The translations under genes and the position numbers were made by a program. Positions 25,993 to 34,942 of a stretch of DNA of 64,000 bases are shown in pieces; within the stretch, counting starts at the first letter, position 1; each line of letters starts with the position of its first letter. This stretch comes from Alistipes sp. CAG:435 (GTDB lineage Bacteria; Bacteroidota; Bacteroidia; Bacteroidales; UBA932). The notes under the pieces are model-generated. The model saw only the letters and a list, made by a program, of their open reading frames with translations, was not told the origin of the DNA and ran no database searches. The DNA lies in the NCBI GenBank assembly GCA_000433355.1, contig FR893109.1:17789-81788 (forward strand), read 5' to 3'.

Positions 25993-27168
25993 ATGCGGAA
26001 AATTCTGACATTAGGACTGTTCCTTATCATCACCTGTTCCGCGGCGGGCCAAATCCGCCGTGAGGTTTTCGGGGTACGGCAAAACGAGGCCGGATCATAC
26101 CTTATAAAAGGACTGAATATTCCACATCCATCCTTCCATACGCCCGACACTGTGAACGTCGTGATCATGGGTGACATGATGATGCACCGGGATCAGATTT
26201 CCAACGCAAGGACCGGAGAGGACACTTTCGACTTCTCGGAGTGCTTTCCTAAGGTGGAGCATCTTATCAAGGAGGCGGACATCACCGTGGCGAACATGGA
26301 ATTCACGCTTGCGGGAAAGCCTTACACCGGCTATCCATGTTTCTCGGCGCCGGACAGCTACGCCGAAAGCATCGCCGGAAGCGGAGTGGACATATTCCTG
26401 ACCGCAAACAATCATATTCTTGACAAAGGGCGGGAAGGAATCGAAAGGACGCTGGGAATATATTCAAGAATGGAGAAGGAGGGACGCGTAAGGCACACGG
26501 GAGCAGCGGTTTCCGCAATGGATGACTCGCTGCGCTTCCCGCTGAAAGTCGTGTCGAAGGGCATCCGTCTCGCGTTCATCAACTTCACCTACGGCACGAA
26601 CTGCGGAATCAAGGAAGCGTTTCCTAAAGTCCACCGGATTGACACAGTTGAGATTGCCGGAGCGATTCAAAGAGCAAAGGAATCCGGCGCGGACTTCATC
26701 GTGGCCCTGCCTCATTGGGGCGCTGAATATGTCCTCAGGCATTCCGCCTCGCAGGAACGGTTGGCGCGATGGTTGGCCGGAAAAGGTTGCGACGCTGTCA
26801 TCGGGGCGCACCCACATGTGCTTCAGGACACGACAACGATGATCGTGCAAAACGGGAAAAGCATGCGGCAGGTTCCGGTGGTATATTCATTGGGCAACTT
26901 CATCTCCAACATGAGCGCCCCGAACACTCAGATCGGGATGATGGTGACACTGCGTTTCACAAAGGACTGGCTTGGGAACAGGAATATGCTTGAGCCGCTC
27001 CTGACCCTTACCTGGTGCTCCAGACCTGGGCATCTGACGCGTGGCTACACCACAATCCCAGTCAAGGAATATATCGGGAAACGTGACCATTGGCGTAATC
27101 CTTGGGACTACGACAAGATGGTCACATCCTACGAGAGGGTTAAGAGAGAAACTGGAATTATTGATTGA
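25993..27168 (+). CDS. CapA-like metallophosphatase-fold protein
   Basis: A 391-residue exported protein of the CapA/PgsA family (calcineurin-like phosphoesterase fold). Signal peptide ILTLGLFLIITCSAAGQ. Family motifs in order: VVIMGDMMMHRDQI, TVANMEFTLAGKPYTGYP, FLTANNHILDKGREGIERT, VALPHWGAEY, AVIGAHPHVLQD and YSLGNFISNM. Named for poly-gamma-glutamate capsule synthesis, most family members outside Bacillus have no proven substrate, and no capBC partners occur here. The ATG at 25993 is chosen over a TTG two codons earlier. It is 2 bp from phoH. Confidence 0.85.
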   Translation: MRKILTLGLFLIITCSAAGQIRREVFGVRQNEAGSYLIKGLNIPHPSFHTPDTVNVVIMGDMMMHRDQISNARTGEDTFDFSECFPKVEHLIKEADITVANMEFTLAGKPYTGYPCFSAPDSYAESIAGSGVDIFLTANNHILDKGREGIERTLGIYSRMEKEGRVRHTGAAVSAMDDSLRFPLKVVSKGIRLAFINFTYGTNCGIKEAFPKVHRIDTVEIAGAIQRAKESGADFIVALPHWGAEYVLRHSASQERLARWLAGKGCDAVIGAHPHVLQDTTTMIVQNGKSMRQVPVVYSLGNFISNMSAPNTQIGMMVTLRFTKDWLGNRNMLEPLLTLTWCSRPGHLTRGYTTIPVKEYIGKRDHWRNPWDYDKMVTSYERVKRETGIID

Positions 27169-27170
27169 TA

Positions 27171-28178
27171 ATGAAGAAGACAATAACGCTTGATGCCATC
27201 GACCCCATCGAGATCTTCGGGGTCGGGAACAAGATACTCGAAGAGTTCTGCTCTTATTTTCACGGACTTAAGGTTGTCGCCAGAGGCAACGAGATCCATC
27301 TGGACGGCAAGGAGAACGACATACAGGAATTCAACCAGAAATTCGCCGAGCTGGTTGACCGGAGAATGCACAAGATGAATCTCACGGCCTTCGACGTGGA
27401 GGACATCTTCGACGGGGAGAACTCTCCCAACAACTTCAGGCTCAACGGTGAGGCCATCATCGTCCACAGCACGGAAGGCAAACCGATCAAGGCCCGCAAC
27501 AAGACCCAACAGGAGATGGTCAAGGCCTATTTCGAGAACGACCTCGTCTTTGCCGTCGGCCCCGCCGGCACCGGCAAGACCTACATAGCGATCGCTTTGG
27601 CTGTCAGGGCGTTGAAAAACCGTGAGATAAAGCGGATCATCCTGACCCGTCCTGCCGTCGAGGCCGGTGAACGGTTGGGATTCCTGCCCGGAGACCTGAA
27701 AGACAAGCTGGATCCGTACCTCCAGCCATTGTACGACGCTCTCGGCGACATGATTCCACCCAAGAGACTGCAGGAGTTCATCGAGGAGGGAACGATCCAG
27801 ATCGCCCCGCTGGCCTACATGCGAGGCCGGACGCTGGACCGGGCATGTGTCATCCTGGACGAGGCACAGAACACGAATCTGTCCCAGCTCAAGATGTTCC
27901 TCACCAGAATGGGCATGAACGCCAAGTTCATCGTGACCGGTGACGCGACCCAGGTCGATCTCCCCCGCCGCGAGGATTCCGGCCTTCTGAAAGGCATAAG
28001 CCTCCTGAAGAACATCAAGGGAGTCAGCACCATCATCTTCACCAATGAGGACATCGTCCGCCACCCCCTCGTAGGCAAGATCGTCAAGGCCTTCGACCGC
28101 AAGGAGGCCGGGACTGCCGGGGCTACCGGAACCGCCGGGACTCTGGAGGGCAATGATGTCCAGAGTCATCAAGACTGA
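27171..28178 (+). CDS. phoH: PhoH-like ATPase
   Basis: A 335-residue PhoH/YbeZ-type P-loop ATPase, associated in other bacteria with RNA metabolism and the endonuclease YbeY. Walker A is FAVGPAGTGKTYIAIALAV, followed by ILTRPAVEAGERLGFLPGD, Walker B ACVILDEAQNTNLSQLK and TGDATQVDLPRREDSGL. The last about 20 residues are a low-complexity Ala/Gly/Thr tail that looks unconserved. It is 2 bp from the capA-like gene, and a strong hairpin terminator follows. Confidence 0.93.
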   Translation: MKKTITLDAIDPIEIFGVGNKILEEFCSYFHGLKVVARGNEIHLDGKENDIQEFNQKFAELVDRRMHKMNLTAFDVEDIFDGENSPNNFRLNGEAIIVHSTEGKPIKARNKTQQEMVKAYFENDLVFAVGPAGTGKTYIAIALAVRALKNREIKRIILTRPAVEAGERLGFLPGDLKDKLDPYLQPLYDALGDMIPPKRLQEFIEEGTIQIAPLAYMRGRTLDRACVILDEAQNTNLSQLKMFLTRMGMNAKFIVTGDATQVDLPRREDSGLLKGISLLKNIKGVSTIIFTNEDIVRHPLVGKIVKAFDRKEAGTAGATGTAGTLEGNDVQSHQD

Positions 28179-28226
28179 AAATCCGCCAAGACTTCGTGGC
28201 GGACAAACCGCTGACTATCAGCCATT

Positions 28227-28275
28227 AAAGCAATCACCTCCTGCCGGATTTAGCAGGAGGTGATTGCTTTATTTA
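28227..28275 (+). terminator. Strong bidirectional terminator after phoH
   Basis: An 18-bp perfect stem (28227-28244 with 28253-28270) around an 8-nt loop starts with AAAG and ends CTTTATTTATT. It sits between the convergent phoH and TPR genes. Confidence 0.9.
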
Positions 28276-28334
28276 TTATCTATCAGACACTTAAGTGCCA
28301 CGGGCCTTTGCCACGATGGCAGTGCCACGATAGA

Positions 28335-29654
28335 TTAGTTGTTCAGAAGAGCGTTGTACTTCTCGTAGCCGGCCTGGAACTTAGGATCCTGGTCACGGAA
28401 ACGATAGTAGATCTGCTTGAGGTACTCTGCGATCGTTGACTTGATGGCGGCGTCCTCACATACAACATAGGCCTGCTCGAACGGTTCGATGCACTTCTTG
28501 AGGGTCACCTCAAAATCCTGGACAAGAGCCATGTACTTGGCGTCGTCAAGCTCATTCTGAGCCTTCTCCTGAAGTTCGAGAGCCTTGTCATAGTACATCT
28601 GTCCTTTTCCGATATAGGCGAAGACATACTTAGGATCCTTGGCGGCGGACTCATCGTAAGCCTTGGCGGCCTTGTCAAGATCACCGATCTGCTTGTAGGC
28701 CTGTCCCTCGACATAGTAAAGGGAAGCGTTGTCAGGAGATGTAGCCTTTGCCTGCTGGAGAAGCTCGAACAGCCTGTCGGTACCCTCACCGCTGGTCATG
28801 TAGTAGTTGATGAGGCCGAAGACGATGCTCTCGCTTGTAGGGAACTTCTGGAAGCCCTGCTCAAGATATTCCTTGGCGGCAGTCTTTCCGGCAGCGGTGG
28901 TGTCAATGTGTGAGACGCAGTCTGAAAGCTTGGCGAACACCTCACCGCCATCACCATAATAACCGTAACCAAGGCACTTGTCAAACATAGTCTTGGCCTT
29001 TGAGAAATTCTCCGTGCTCCACGATGTGAACGCGGCGTTGTACAGAGAGTTGGTGTCGATCTGAGCATAAGGCTTCTGGGCGGCGGCCTCGTAGGCGGCC
29101 TCGAAGTACTCCTCAGCCTTCTTCACGTCACCGAGGGTGTAGGCGTTGTAGGCCTCCTGATTCAGTTTCTCGGAGATTGCCTTGATTCCGGCGCTGATGT
29201 CCTTGTCCTTGCTGTGCTTCTCGTCAAGCTCATAAGCTTTCTTGTAGGCCTCAAGAGCCTTAGGAAGGGCATTCTCGACAACAGGCTTCACGACCTCGAT
29301 CACAGAGAGCTGGCCATTGGCGTTGAAGTAGAGATTCTTGTTCTCGTAAACCTGCTTGGTGTACTGCGCTCCATTAAGGGTGACGGTCTCGACAGAGGAC
29401 GGTTTCTCACCACCCATGGAAAGCTGGAGGGCGTTCATGTCGGCGCCGAGCCAAACATTTCCGGCAGGCGCAGCGTAAGCGTCAAGATAGGTCTGCGCGA
29501 GCTTCATCCAAGTAGCCACCTTGGTAGCCTTCTTCTCGTTTTGGGAAGCGGCAAGAGCACTCTCGACCGCCTTGGCGGCAGAGTTTACGTTAGTCTGGGC
29601 ATCCGCTACCTGGAAGGAAGCGAGCAATGCCAAAACAATCAATGTCTTTTTCAT
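28335..29654 (-). CDS. Exported TPR-repeat protein
   Basis: A 439-residue protein with a signal peptide (MKKTLIVLALLASFQVADAQ) and tetratricopeptide-type helical repeats over most of its length, for example ALEAYKKAYELDEKHSKDKD, AYTLGDVKKAEEYFEAAYEA and YKQIGDLDKAAKAYDESAAK. It is probably a periplasmic scaffold. A homologous exported TPR protein downstream of gyrA is common in Bacteroidales, but no function is established to my knowledge. It begins 31 bp after the gyrA stop on the same strand, so cotranscription is likely. Confidence 0.8.
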   Translation of the reverse strand: MKKTLIVLALLASFQVADAQTNVNSAAKAVESALAASQNEKKATKVATWMKLAQTYLDAYAAPAGNVWLGADMNALQLSMGGEKPSSVETVTLNGAQYTKQVYENKNLYFNANGQLSVIEVVKPVVENALPKALEAYKKAYELDEKHSKDKDISAGIKAISEKLNQEAYNAYTLGDVKKAEEYFEAAYEAAAQKPYAQIDTNSLYNAAFTSWSTENFSKAKTMFDKCLGYGYYGDGGEVFAKLSDCVSHIDTTAAGKTAAKEYLEQGFQKFPTSESIVFGLINYYMTSGEGTDRLFELLQQAKATSPDNASLYYVEGQAYKQIGDLDKAAKAYDESAAKDPKYVFAYIGKGQMYYDKALELQEKAQNELDDAKYMALVQDFEVTLKKCIEPFEQAYVVCEDAAIKSTIAEYLKQIYYRFRDQDPKFQAGYEKYNALLNN

Positions 29655-29685
29655 GATTATTGGTATTTAGTTGTTTCTAAATATA

Positions 29686-32211
29686 CTATTCTTGAGGAGT
29701 CTCCACGTTCTCCCCAGCAACCTTTTCCTGTTCGTCATCACCTTTCTCGACAGTCGAGATGGCGGCGATCGAGTCACCGTTCTTGATGTTGATCAGTTTC
29801 ACACCCTGGGTCGCCCTGCCGGCCACTCTGATGTCGGAGACTGCCATCCTGATTGTAAGACCAGACTTCTCTATGATCATCAAATCATTGTTCTCGGTCA
29901 CGTTCTTGATGGCGATCAGCTTGCCGGTCTTCTCGGTGATGCTGATGGTCTTCACACCCTTTCCTCCCCTCTTGGTGATCCTGTACTCATCGAAGTCGGT
30001 CCTCTTGCCGAATCCGTTCTCGCTCACGACAAGCACGGTGTGCGCGGAAGCGTCCTCTGCCTCAGGATCATAGTTGATGGCTCCGATGACCTCATCGTCG
30101 TCTTCAATATTGATGCCACGGACTCCGGTGGAGTTTCTTCCCATCGGACGGGCGTCCGTCTCATCGAAGCGGCAGCAGCGTCCCTCACGGGCGGCGATGA
30201 ATATCTCCTCGTTGCCGTTGGTGAGCAACGCCTCGACAAGTTCGTCACCCTCACGCAGGTTGACCGCGTTCACGCCGGCTGTCCTTGGATGTGAATATGC
30301 CTCCAGGGATGTCTTCTTGATGATACCCCTCTTTGTGATGAGCACGATGTTGTTGCCGTTCACATATTCAGGATCCTTGAGGGTCTTGACGTTGATGTAC
30401 GCAAGGATCTTGTCGTCCGGGATACTGAGCACGTTCTGGATGGCGCGACCCTTCGAGGCCCTTGATCCTTCCGGAATCTCATAGACCTTGAGCCAGTAGC
30501 AGCGTCCGGCCTGGGTGAAGAGCAGCATCGTCGAGTGCATATTCGCGATGTAGATGTGGTCGATGAAGTCCTCGTCCCTTGTCGCGCTTCCCTTCATTCC
30601 GACTCCGCCGCGGGCCTGGGTACGATATTCGGTCAGAGGGGTCCTCTTGATGTAGCCAAGGTGGGAGATCGTGATGACCATATCCTCGTCGGCATAGAAG
30701 TCCTCCGGGTTGAATTCCTCGGCCGAAGGACGGATCTCGGTTCTTCTCGGGTCGGCGTATTTGTTCTTCAGTTCGATGGTCTCAGCCTTGATGACCTTCA
30801 TCTGCTCCTCGGCGCTTCCGAGAATCTCGTTGCAGCGGGCGATGAACTTCTCAAGCTCGTCATATTCAGCCTGAAGCTTCTCCCTCTCCAGTCCGGTCAG
30901 CTGACGGAGCCTCATCTCGACAATGGCTGTCGCCTGGGCGTCGGTGAATTCGAACCGTGAGATCAACTCGGCCTTGGCCTCGTCCACATTGGCTGAATGC
31001 CTGATGATGTGGATGATCTCATCGATGACATCGATGGCCTTCAGCAGACCTTCCAGAATGTGCGCCCTCTTCTGAGCCTTCTCCAACTCGAACCTGGTCC
31101 TTCTGATGATGACATCGTGGCGGAATTCCACGAAATTGGCGATCATATCCTTGAGGGACAGCGTTCTTGGACGACCCTTGACCAGGGCGACATTGTTGAA
31201 CGCGAAGCTGGACTGGAGCTGGGTGTACTTGAACAGGGTGTTGAGCACAACGCTGGAGTTGCTGCCCTGCTTTACCCTGATGACGACGCGGACACCCTCG
31301 CGGGAGGTCTCGTCGTTGATGTAGGTGATGCCCTCGATCTTCTTGTCCTCGACCATCTGGCCGATCTTCTCGATCATCTCCTTCTTGTTGACCATATACG
31401 GAATCTCGGTCACAACGATGGTCTCACGGCCGTTGTCAGCGACCTCGATCTCGGTCTTGGCCCTCACGACAACCTTACCGCGGCCGGTCTCGTAGGCCTC
31501 CTTGATCCCGCTGACACCCATTATGATGCCTCCGGTCGGGAAGTCAGGTCCCTTGATGTGCTGCATCAGCCCGTCCGTGTCGATGTCCGGGTTGTCGATG
31601 TAGGCGCAGATCGCGTCACAGCACTCGCCCAGATTGTGCGGAGCCATATTCGTGGCCATTCCGACGGCGATACCAGACGAACCGTTCAGAAGAAGCAGCG
31701 GAGCCTTTGTAGGCAGTACTGTCGGCTCCTCCTCGGTGTCATCGAAGTTAAGGGTCATATCCACAGTGTTCTTGTCGATGTCGGCAAGAACGTCGTCTGT
31801 CATCTTCTGAAGCTTGGCCTCGGTGTACCTCATGGCGGCGACAGGGTCACCGTCCATAGATCCGAAGTTACCCTGACCGAAAATCATAGGGTAACGCTGG
31901 TTCCAAGGCTGCGCGAGCCTGGCGAGAGCGTCATACACACTGGAGTCGCCGTGCGGGTGGTACTTACCGAGCACCTCGCCGACGATCTTGGCGCACTTAC
32001 GTGTAGGCCCTGAATATGACAGGCCGAGGCCGTCCATTCCGAACAGAACCCTTCTCTGCACAGGCTTCAGACCATCCCTGACATCAGGCAGCGCACGCGA
32101 GACGATAACGGACATCGAATAGTCGATGTACGCGGTACGCATCTCGTGGTCAATCTCAACCGGTTCGATGATGCCGGTCTGGCCTTCCTCTTTCTTTTCC
32201 TCAATATCCAT
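29686..32211 (-). CDS. gyrA: DNA gyrase subunit A
   Basis: An 841-residue type IIA topoisomerase A subunit that cuts and rejoins DNA to add negative supercoils with GyrB. The N-terminus has YIDYSMSVIVSRALPDVRDG; the quinolone-determining region is KYHPHGDSSVYDALARLAQ, with Ser and Asp at the sites equivalent to E. coli 83 and 87 (quinolone-sensitive form). The catalytic tyrosine is in DPVAAMRYTEAKL. The C-terminal beta-pinwheel carries a degenerate GyrA box, TKRGGKG. The acidic tail ends VETPQE. The ATG lies within GGAATATG, and a TAATTTTG box lies 33 bp upstream. Confidence 0.96.
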   Translation of the reverse strand: MDIEEKKEEGQTGIIEPVEIDHEMRTAYIDYSMSVIVSRALPDVRDGLKPVQRRVLFGMDGLGLSYSGPTRKCAKIVGEVLGKYHPHGDSSVYDALARLAQPWNQRYPMIFGQGNFGSMDGDPVAAMRYTEAKLQKMTDDVLADIDKNTVDMTLNFDDTEEEPTVLPTKAPLLLLNGSSGIAVGMATNMAPHNLGECCDAICAYIDNPDIDTDGLMQHIKGPDFPTGGIIMGVSGIKEAYETGRGKVVVRAKTEIEVADNGRETIVVTEIPYMVNKKEMIEKIGQMVEDKKIEGITYINDETSREGVRVVIRVKQGSNSSVVLNTLFKYTQLQSSFAFNNVALVKGRPRTLSLKDMIANFVEFRHDVIIRRTRFELEKAQKRAHILEGLLKAIDVIDEIIHIIRHSANVDEAKAELISRFEFTDAQATAIVEMRLRQLTGLEREKLQAEYDELEKFIARCNEILGSAEEQMKVIKAETIELKNKYADPRRTEIRPSAEEFNPEDFYADEDMVITISHLGYIKRTPLTEYRTQARGGVGMKGSATRDEDFIDHIYIANMHSTMLLFTQAGRCYWLKVYEIPEGSRASKGRAIQNVLSIPDDKILAYINVKTLKDPEYVNGNNIVLITKRGIIKKTSLEAYSHPRTAGVNAVNLREGDELVEALLTNGNEEIFIAAREGRCCRFDETDARPMGRNSTGVRGINIEDDDEVIGAINYDPEAEDASAHTVLVVSENGFGKRTDFDEYRITKRGGKGVKTISITEKTGKLIAIKNVTENNDLMIIEKSGLTIRMAVSDIRVAGRATQGVKLINIKNGDSIAAISTVEKGDDEQEKVAGENVETPQE

Positions 32212-32244
32212 ATTCCGATGTTGAATACATTATAGTTAAACATG

Positions 32245-32252
32245 CAAAATTA
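32245..32252 (-). promoter_or_regulatory. Bacteroidota -7 box for gyrA
   Basis: TAATTTTG on the minus strand, 33 bp upstream of the gyrA ATG. Confidence 0.45.
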
Positions 32253-32313
32253 GTAAAAAAAACCGAGAGAGACAACAGTGCCCGAAGCCTCCGTTCCCGA
32301 TGAAAAATATTTT

Positions 32314-32344
32314 CGCGCTTGTACAGCGTTTTGGCACAAGCGCG
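32314..32344. promoter_or_regulatory. Palindromic operator or hairpin upstream of the 42-residue ORF
   Basis: A perfect 9-bp inverted repeat, CGCGCTTGT and ACAAGCGCG, is separated by 13 bp and ends 3 bp before the -7 box at 32348. Its placement over the -33 region is what a repressor or activator site would show. Confidence 0.5.
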
Positions 32345-32347
32345 CAC

Positions 32348-32355
32348 TACCTTTG
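32348..32355 (+). promoter_or_regulatory. Bacteroidota -7 box for the 42-residue ORF
   Basis: TACCTTTG, 25 bp upstream of the ATG at 32381. TTTG at 32330-32333 lies inside the palindrome, though its spacing (14 bp) is short for a -33 element. Confidence 0.5.
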
Positions 32356-32380
32356 CATCAGAAACAAAAAACACAATGTT

Positions 32381-32509
32381 ATGAGAAACACTGAATATAA
32401 TCTCGAAAAGCTCGCCTCAATGATCTCGTCAGAATCATCGTTCACAGCCCTTATGGAGATAATGGGTGATATGGGACTGGAGTTCGAGGGAGCCGTCAAG
32501 AACGCATAG
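32381..32509 (+). CDS. Small protein, 42 residues, unknown function
   Basis: A short acidic ORF starting MRNTEYNLEKLASMISSESS and ending GLEFEGAVKNA, not recognised. It is methionine-rich and predicted helical, with no signal or membrane segment. A good -7 box and a perfect palindrome upstream support it as a real transcript. Its stop directly abuts the stop of the convergent clpC. An in-frame ATG at 32300 exists, but it lies upstream of the promoter and is not used in this annotation. It could be a small regulatory protein or a short-chain member of a protein complex; there is no evidence for either. Confidence 0.55.
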   Translation: MRNTEYNLEKLASMISSESSFTALMEIMGDMGLEFEGAVKNA

Positions 32510-34864
32510 TCATTTGACAGCCAAGGCAGTCTCCTCTTCCTTCAAGGAGACGAGGGTGTTCTCCTTGTCCGCCGTCAGGCCGACCCGGAGAGTCCTGAGC
32601 CCTGAAGAGCCCTTCTTCCTCCTGCCTTGAAGAATCCTGTCGGAGATGATGAACTCCGACACCGGATCCTCGACATATTTCATCACGGCCCTCTTCAAAG
32701 GCCTCGCCCCGAAAGCCGGATCGAAACCGGCGTCAGCGATGAAGCGCTTGGCGGAAGGGGTGACAACCAACTTGTAGCCAGCCTCCTCTGCCCTGGACCG
32801 GAGATCCTTCAACTCGATGTCGATGATCTTCTCGATGTCCTCCTTGGTCAAAGCGTTGAAGAATATCCTTTCGTCCACCCTGTTGATGAACTCCGGAGGG
32901 AAAGACTTTCTGATGGCCTTCTCCAAGACACTCTGACGGTTCTTCGAGACGCTCTTCCCGGAAGTGGCGAAGCCGACCCCGCTGCCATATTCATCAAGCT
33001 CGCGGCTGCCGACGTTGGAGGTCATTATGACGATGGTGTTCCTGAAGCTCACGACGCGGCCATTGCTGTCCGTCAAGCGACCCTCGTCAAGCACCTGAAG
33101 CAGAATGTTGAATATGTCAGGATGGGCTTTCTCGATCTCGTCCAGCAGCACTACGCAGTAAGGTTTCCTGCGCACCCGCTCGCTGAGCTGCCCGCCCTCC
33201 TCGTAGCCGACATAGCCGGGAGGCGCTCCGACAAGACGGGACACGGTGAATTTTTCCATATATTCACTCATATCGATTCTGACCATATTCTCCTGAGAAT
33301 CAAAAAGATATTCAGCAAGGCACTTCGCAAGTTGGGTTTTGCCTACTCCGGTCGGACCGAAGAAGAGGAACGTGCCGATCGGGCGGTTCGGGTCTTTCAG
33401 CCCGGCTCGGTTCCGTTGGATAGCGCGCACGACTTTCTCGATGGCATCGTCCTGGCCTATGATTCGGCTTTGGAGCCTGCCTTTCATCTTCATTATCCTG
33501 TTGCCCTCGGACTCGGCGACCTTGTTGACAGGGATTCCGGTCATCTTCGAGACGACCGTGGCTATGTCCTCGGCATCAACTATATTTCCCGTCCTCTTGT
33601 CCTTCGTCAGATTCAGACGGATCATCGAGCCAGCCTCGTCAAGAGCGTCTATCGCCTTGTCAGGCAGAGACTTGTCGGTGATGTAACGGTCAGTCAGACG
33701 GACGCAGGCCTCTATGGCCTCATCACTGTAGGCAACCTTGTGGAAATCCTCATAATTCGGCTTGAGGTTCTCCAGAATCGTGATGGACTGCTGGATGTCA
33801 GTCGGTTCCACGACAATCTTCTGGAATCTCCGGTCAAGAGCCCCGTCCTTCTCAACAATCTTGGCGAACTCGTCCATAGTCGTGGCTCCGATGCACTGGA
33901 GCTCGCCGCGGGCCAAGGCCGGCTTGAGGATGTTCGCCGCATCCAGGCTTCCCTGCGCGCCACCGGCTCCGACAATAGTGTGGAACTCGTCAATAAACAG
34001 GATTATGTCCGGGTTTGAGCTTGCCTCCTTGATTATCGATTTGAGGCGCTTCTCGAAATCCCCTCGGTATTTCGTTCCGGCGACAACCAAGGCTATATCC
34101 AAGGAAATCAGGCGTTTCTTGGCCAAGGCCGGGGATATGCTTCCACCGGCTATCCTCAATGCGATCCCTTCGACTATCGCGGACTTTCCTACTCCGGGCT
34201 CGCCGATAAGCATCGGGTTGTTCTTCTTGCGCCGCCCAAGGATCTCTATGACACGGGCAATCTCGGTCTCCCTGCCGACAACGGGGTCCAGTTTTCCTTC
34301 GGCGGCGGCCTTCGTGAGGTCAAAGCCAAAGTCCTCGATCACGCTCTTCTCCGGTTTGGATTCCTGATTGGTCTCCTGCTGGTCATCCTCACTTTTGTCA
34401 TCCTCTTGCTCCGGATCCTTACCCAGCATCCCCTCGTCACGCATATACGACAACAGACGACCGTAATCCACTCCGTGCTGCCGCAGATAGGCCTGGCCAT
34501 AATTCTCGGTCGTGCGGCAAAGGGCCAGAAGAAGATGCAGGGAGTTCGCCTCGGTAACGCCTTGCTTGGAAGCCTCCAGAACGGTGATGCTCAAGACGTT
34601 CTGGGCGTAACGGGTGAACGAGATCTTGTCCGATTCCGCATAAGGGATTGGTTCGTTTGTGAATATATGACTGTCGATGAACCGCTTGAAGTTGTCAGCG
34701 TCAATTCCCAGGCCTGTCACTGTCCTGAAGGCGGCGTTGTCGCCGTGCCGGAGGACCCCCAGGAACAAGTGGTCCGGGCCTATGCCGTAACTGCCGGTCC
34801 GCATGGCTTCATCTCTGGCGTAGCGGATTATGTCGTTGAGTTCGTCGGATATTCTTATTTCCAT
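32510..34864 (-). CDS. clpC: ClpC/ClpA-type AAA+ unfoldase of the Clp protease
   Basis: A 784-residue unfoldase. Residues 1-145 form the double Clp-N repeat (YGIGPDHLFLGVLRHGDNAA). NBD1 has Walker A GEPGVGKS (221-228) and Walker B ILFIDEFH (288-295). NBD2 has GPTGVGKT (503-510) and VVLLDEIEKAH (571-581). A VGF tripeptide near residue 629 (in GSGVGFATSG) is the ClpP-docking loop, so it should feed ClpP. The coiled-coil M domain typical of ClpC in Firmicutes is absent from NBD1, and an acidic linker (residues 150-170) follows the N domain; in layout it approaches ClpA. A palindrome overlaps its promoter. Confidence 0.93.
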   Translation of the reverse strand: MEIRISDELNDIIRYARDEAMRTGSYGIGPDHLFLGVLRHGDNAAFRTVTGLGIDADNFKRFIDSHIFTNEPIPYAESDKISFTRYAQNVLSITVLEASKQGVTEANSLHLLLALCRTTENYGQAYLRQHGVDYGRLLSYMRDEGMLGKDPEQEDDKSEDDQQETNQESKPEKSVIEDFGFDLTKAAAEGKLDPVVGRETEIARVIEILGRRKKNNPMLIGEPGVGKSAIVEGIALRIAGGSISPALAKKRLISLDIALVVAGTKYRGDFEKRLKSIIKEASSNPDIILFIDEFHTIVGAGGAQGSLDAANILKPALARGELQCIGATTMDEFAKIVEKDGALDRRFQKIVVEPTDIQQSITILENLKPNYEDFHKVAYSDEAIEACVRLTDRYITDKSLPDKAIDALDEAGSMIRLNLTKDKRTGNIVDAEDIATVVSKMTGIPVNKVAESEGNRIMKMKGRLQSRIIGQDDAIEKVVRAIQRNRAGLKDPNRPIGTFLFFGPTGVGKTQLAKCLAEYLFDSQENMVRIDMSEYMEKFTVSRLVGAPPGYVGYEEGGQLSERVRRKPYCVVLLDEIEKAHPDIFNILLQVLDEGRLTDSNGRVVSFRNTIVIMTSNVGSRELDEYGSGVGFATSGKSVSKNRQSVLEKAIRKSFPPEFINRVDERIFFNALTKEDIEKIIDIELKDLRSRAEEAGYKLVVTPSAKRFIADAGFDPAFGARPLKRAVMKYVEDPVSEFIISDRILQGRRKKGSSGLRTLRVGLTADKENTLVSLKEEETALAVK

Positions 34865-34913
34865 AAATGTTATATTTCAGCATAAACGCATCGCATTATA
34901 CGAATCTTATGCC

Positions 34914-34942
34914 TGTCACAAAATTACCATAAATTTGTGACA
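34914..34942. promoter_or_regulatory. Palindrome over the clpC promoter
   Basis: TGTCACAAA (34914-34922) and TTTGTGACA (34934-34942) form a perfect 9-bp inverted repeat with an 11-bp spacer. It covers the -7 box TAATTTTG (minus strand, 34919-34926), 54 bp upstream of the clpC ATG. A repressor site for a stress regulator is plausible; the regulator is unknown. Confidence 0.5.
34919..34926 (-). promoter_or_regulatory. Bacteroidota -7 box for clpC
   Basis: TAATTTTG on the minus strand, inside the palindrome at 34914-34942. Confidence 0.45.

Noticed and set aside
25993..27168. Capsule or poly-gamma-glutamate synthesis locus
   Set aside because: Only a CapA-fold protein is present, without capB/capC partners; the neighbour is phoH.
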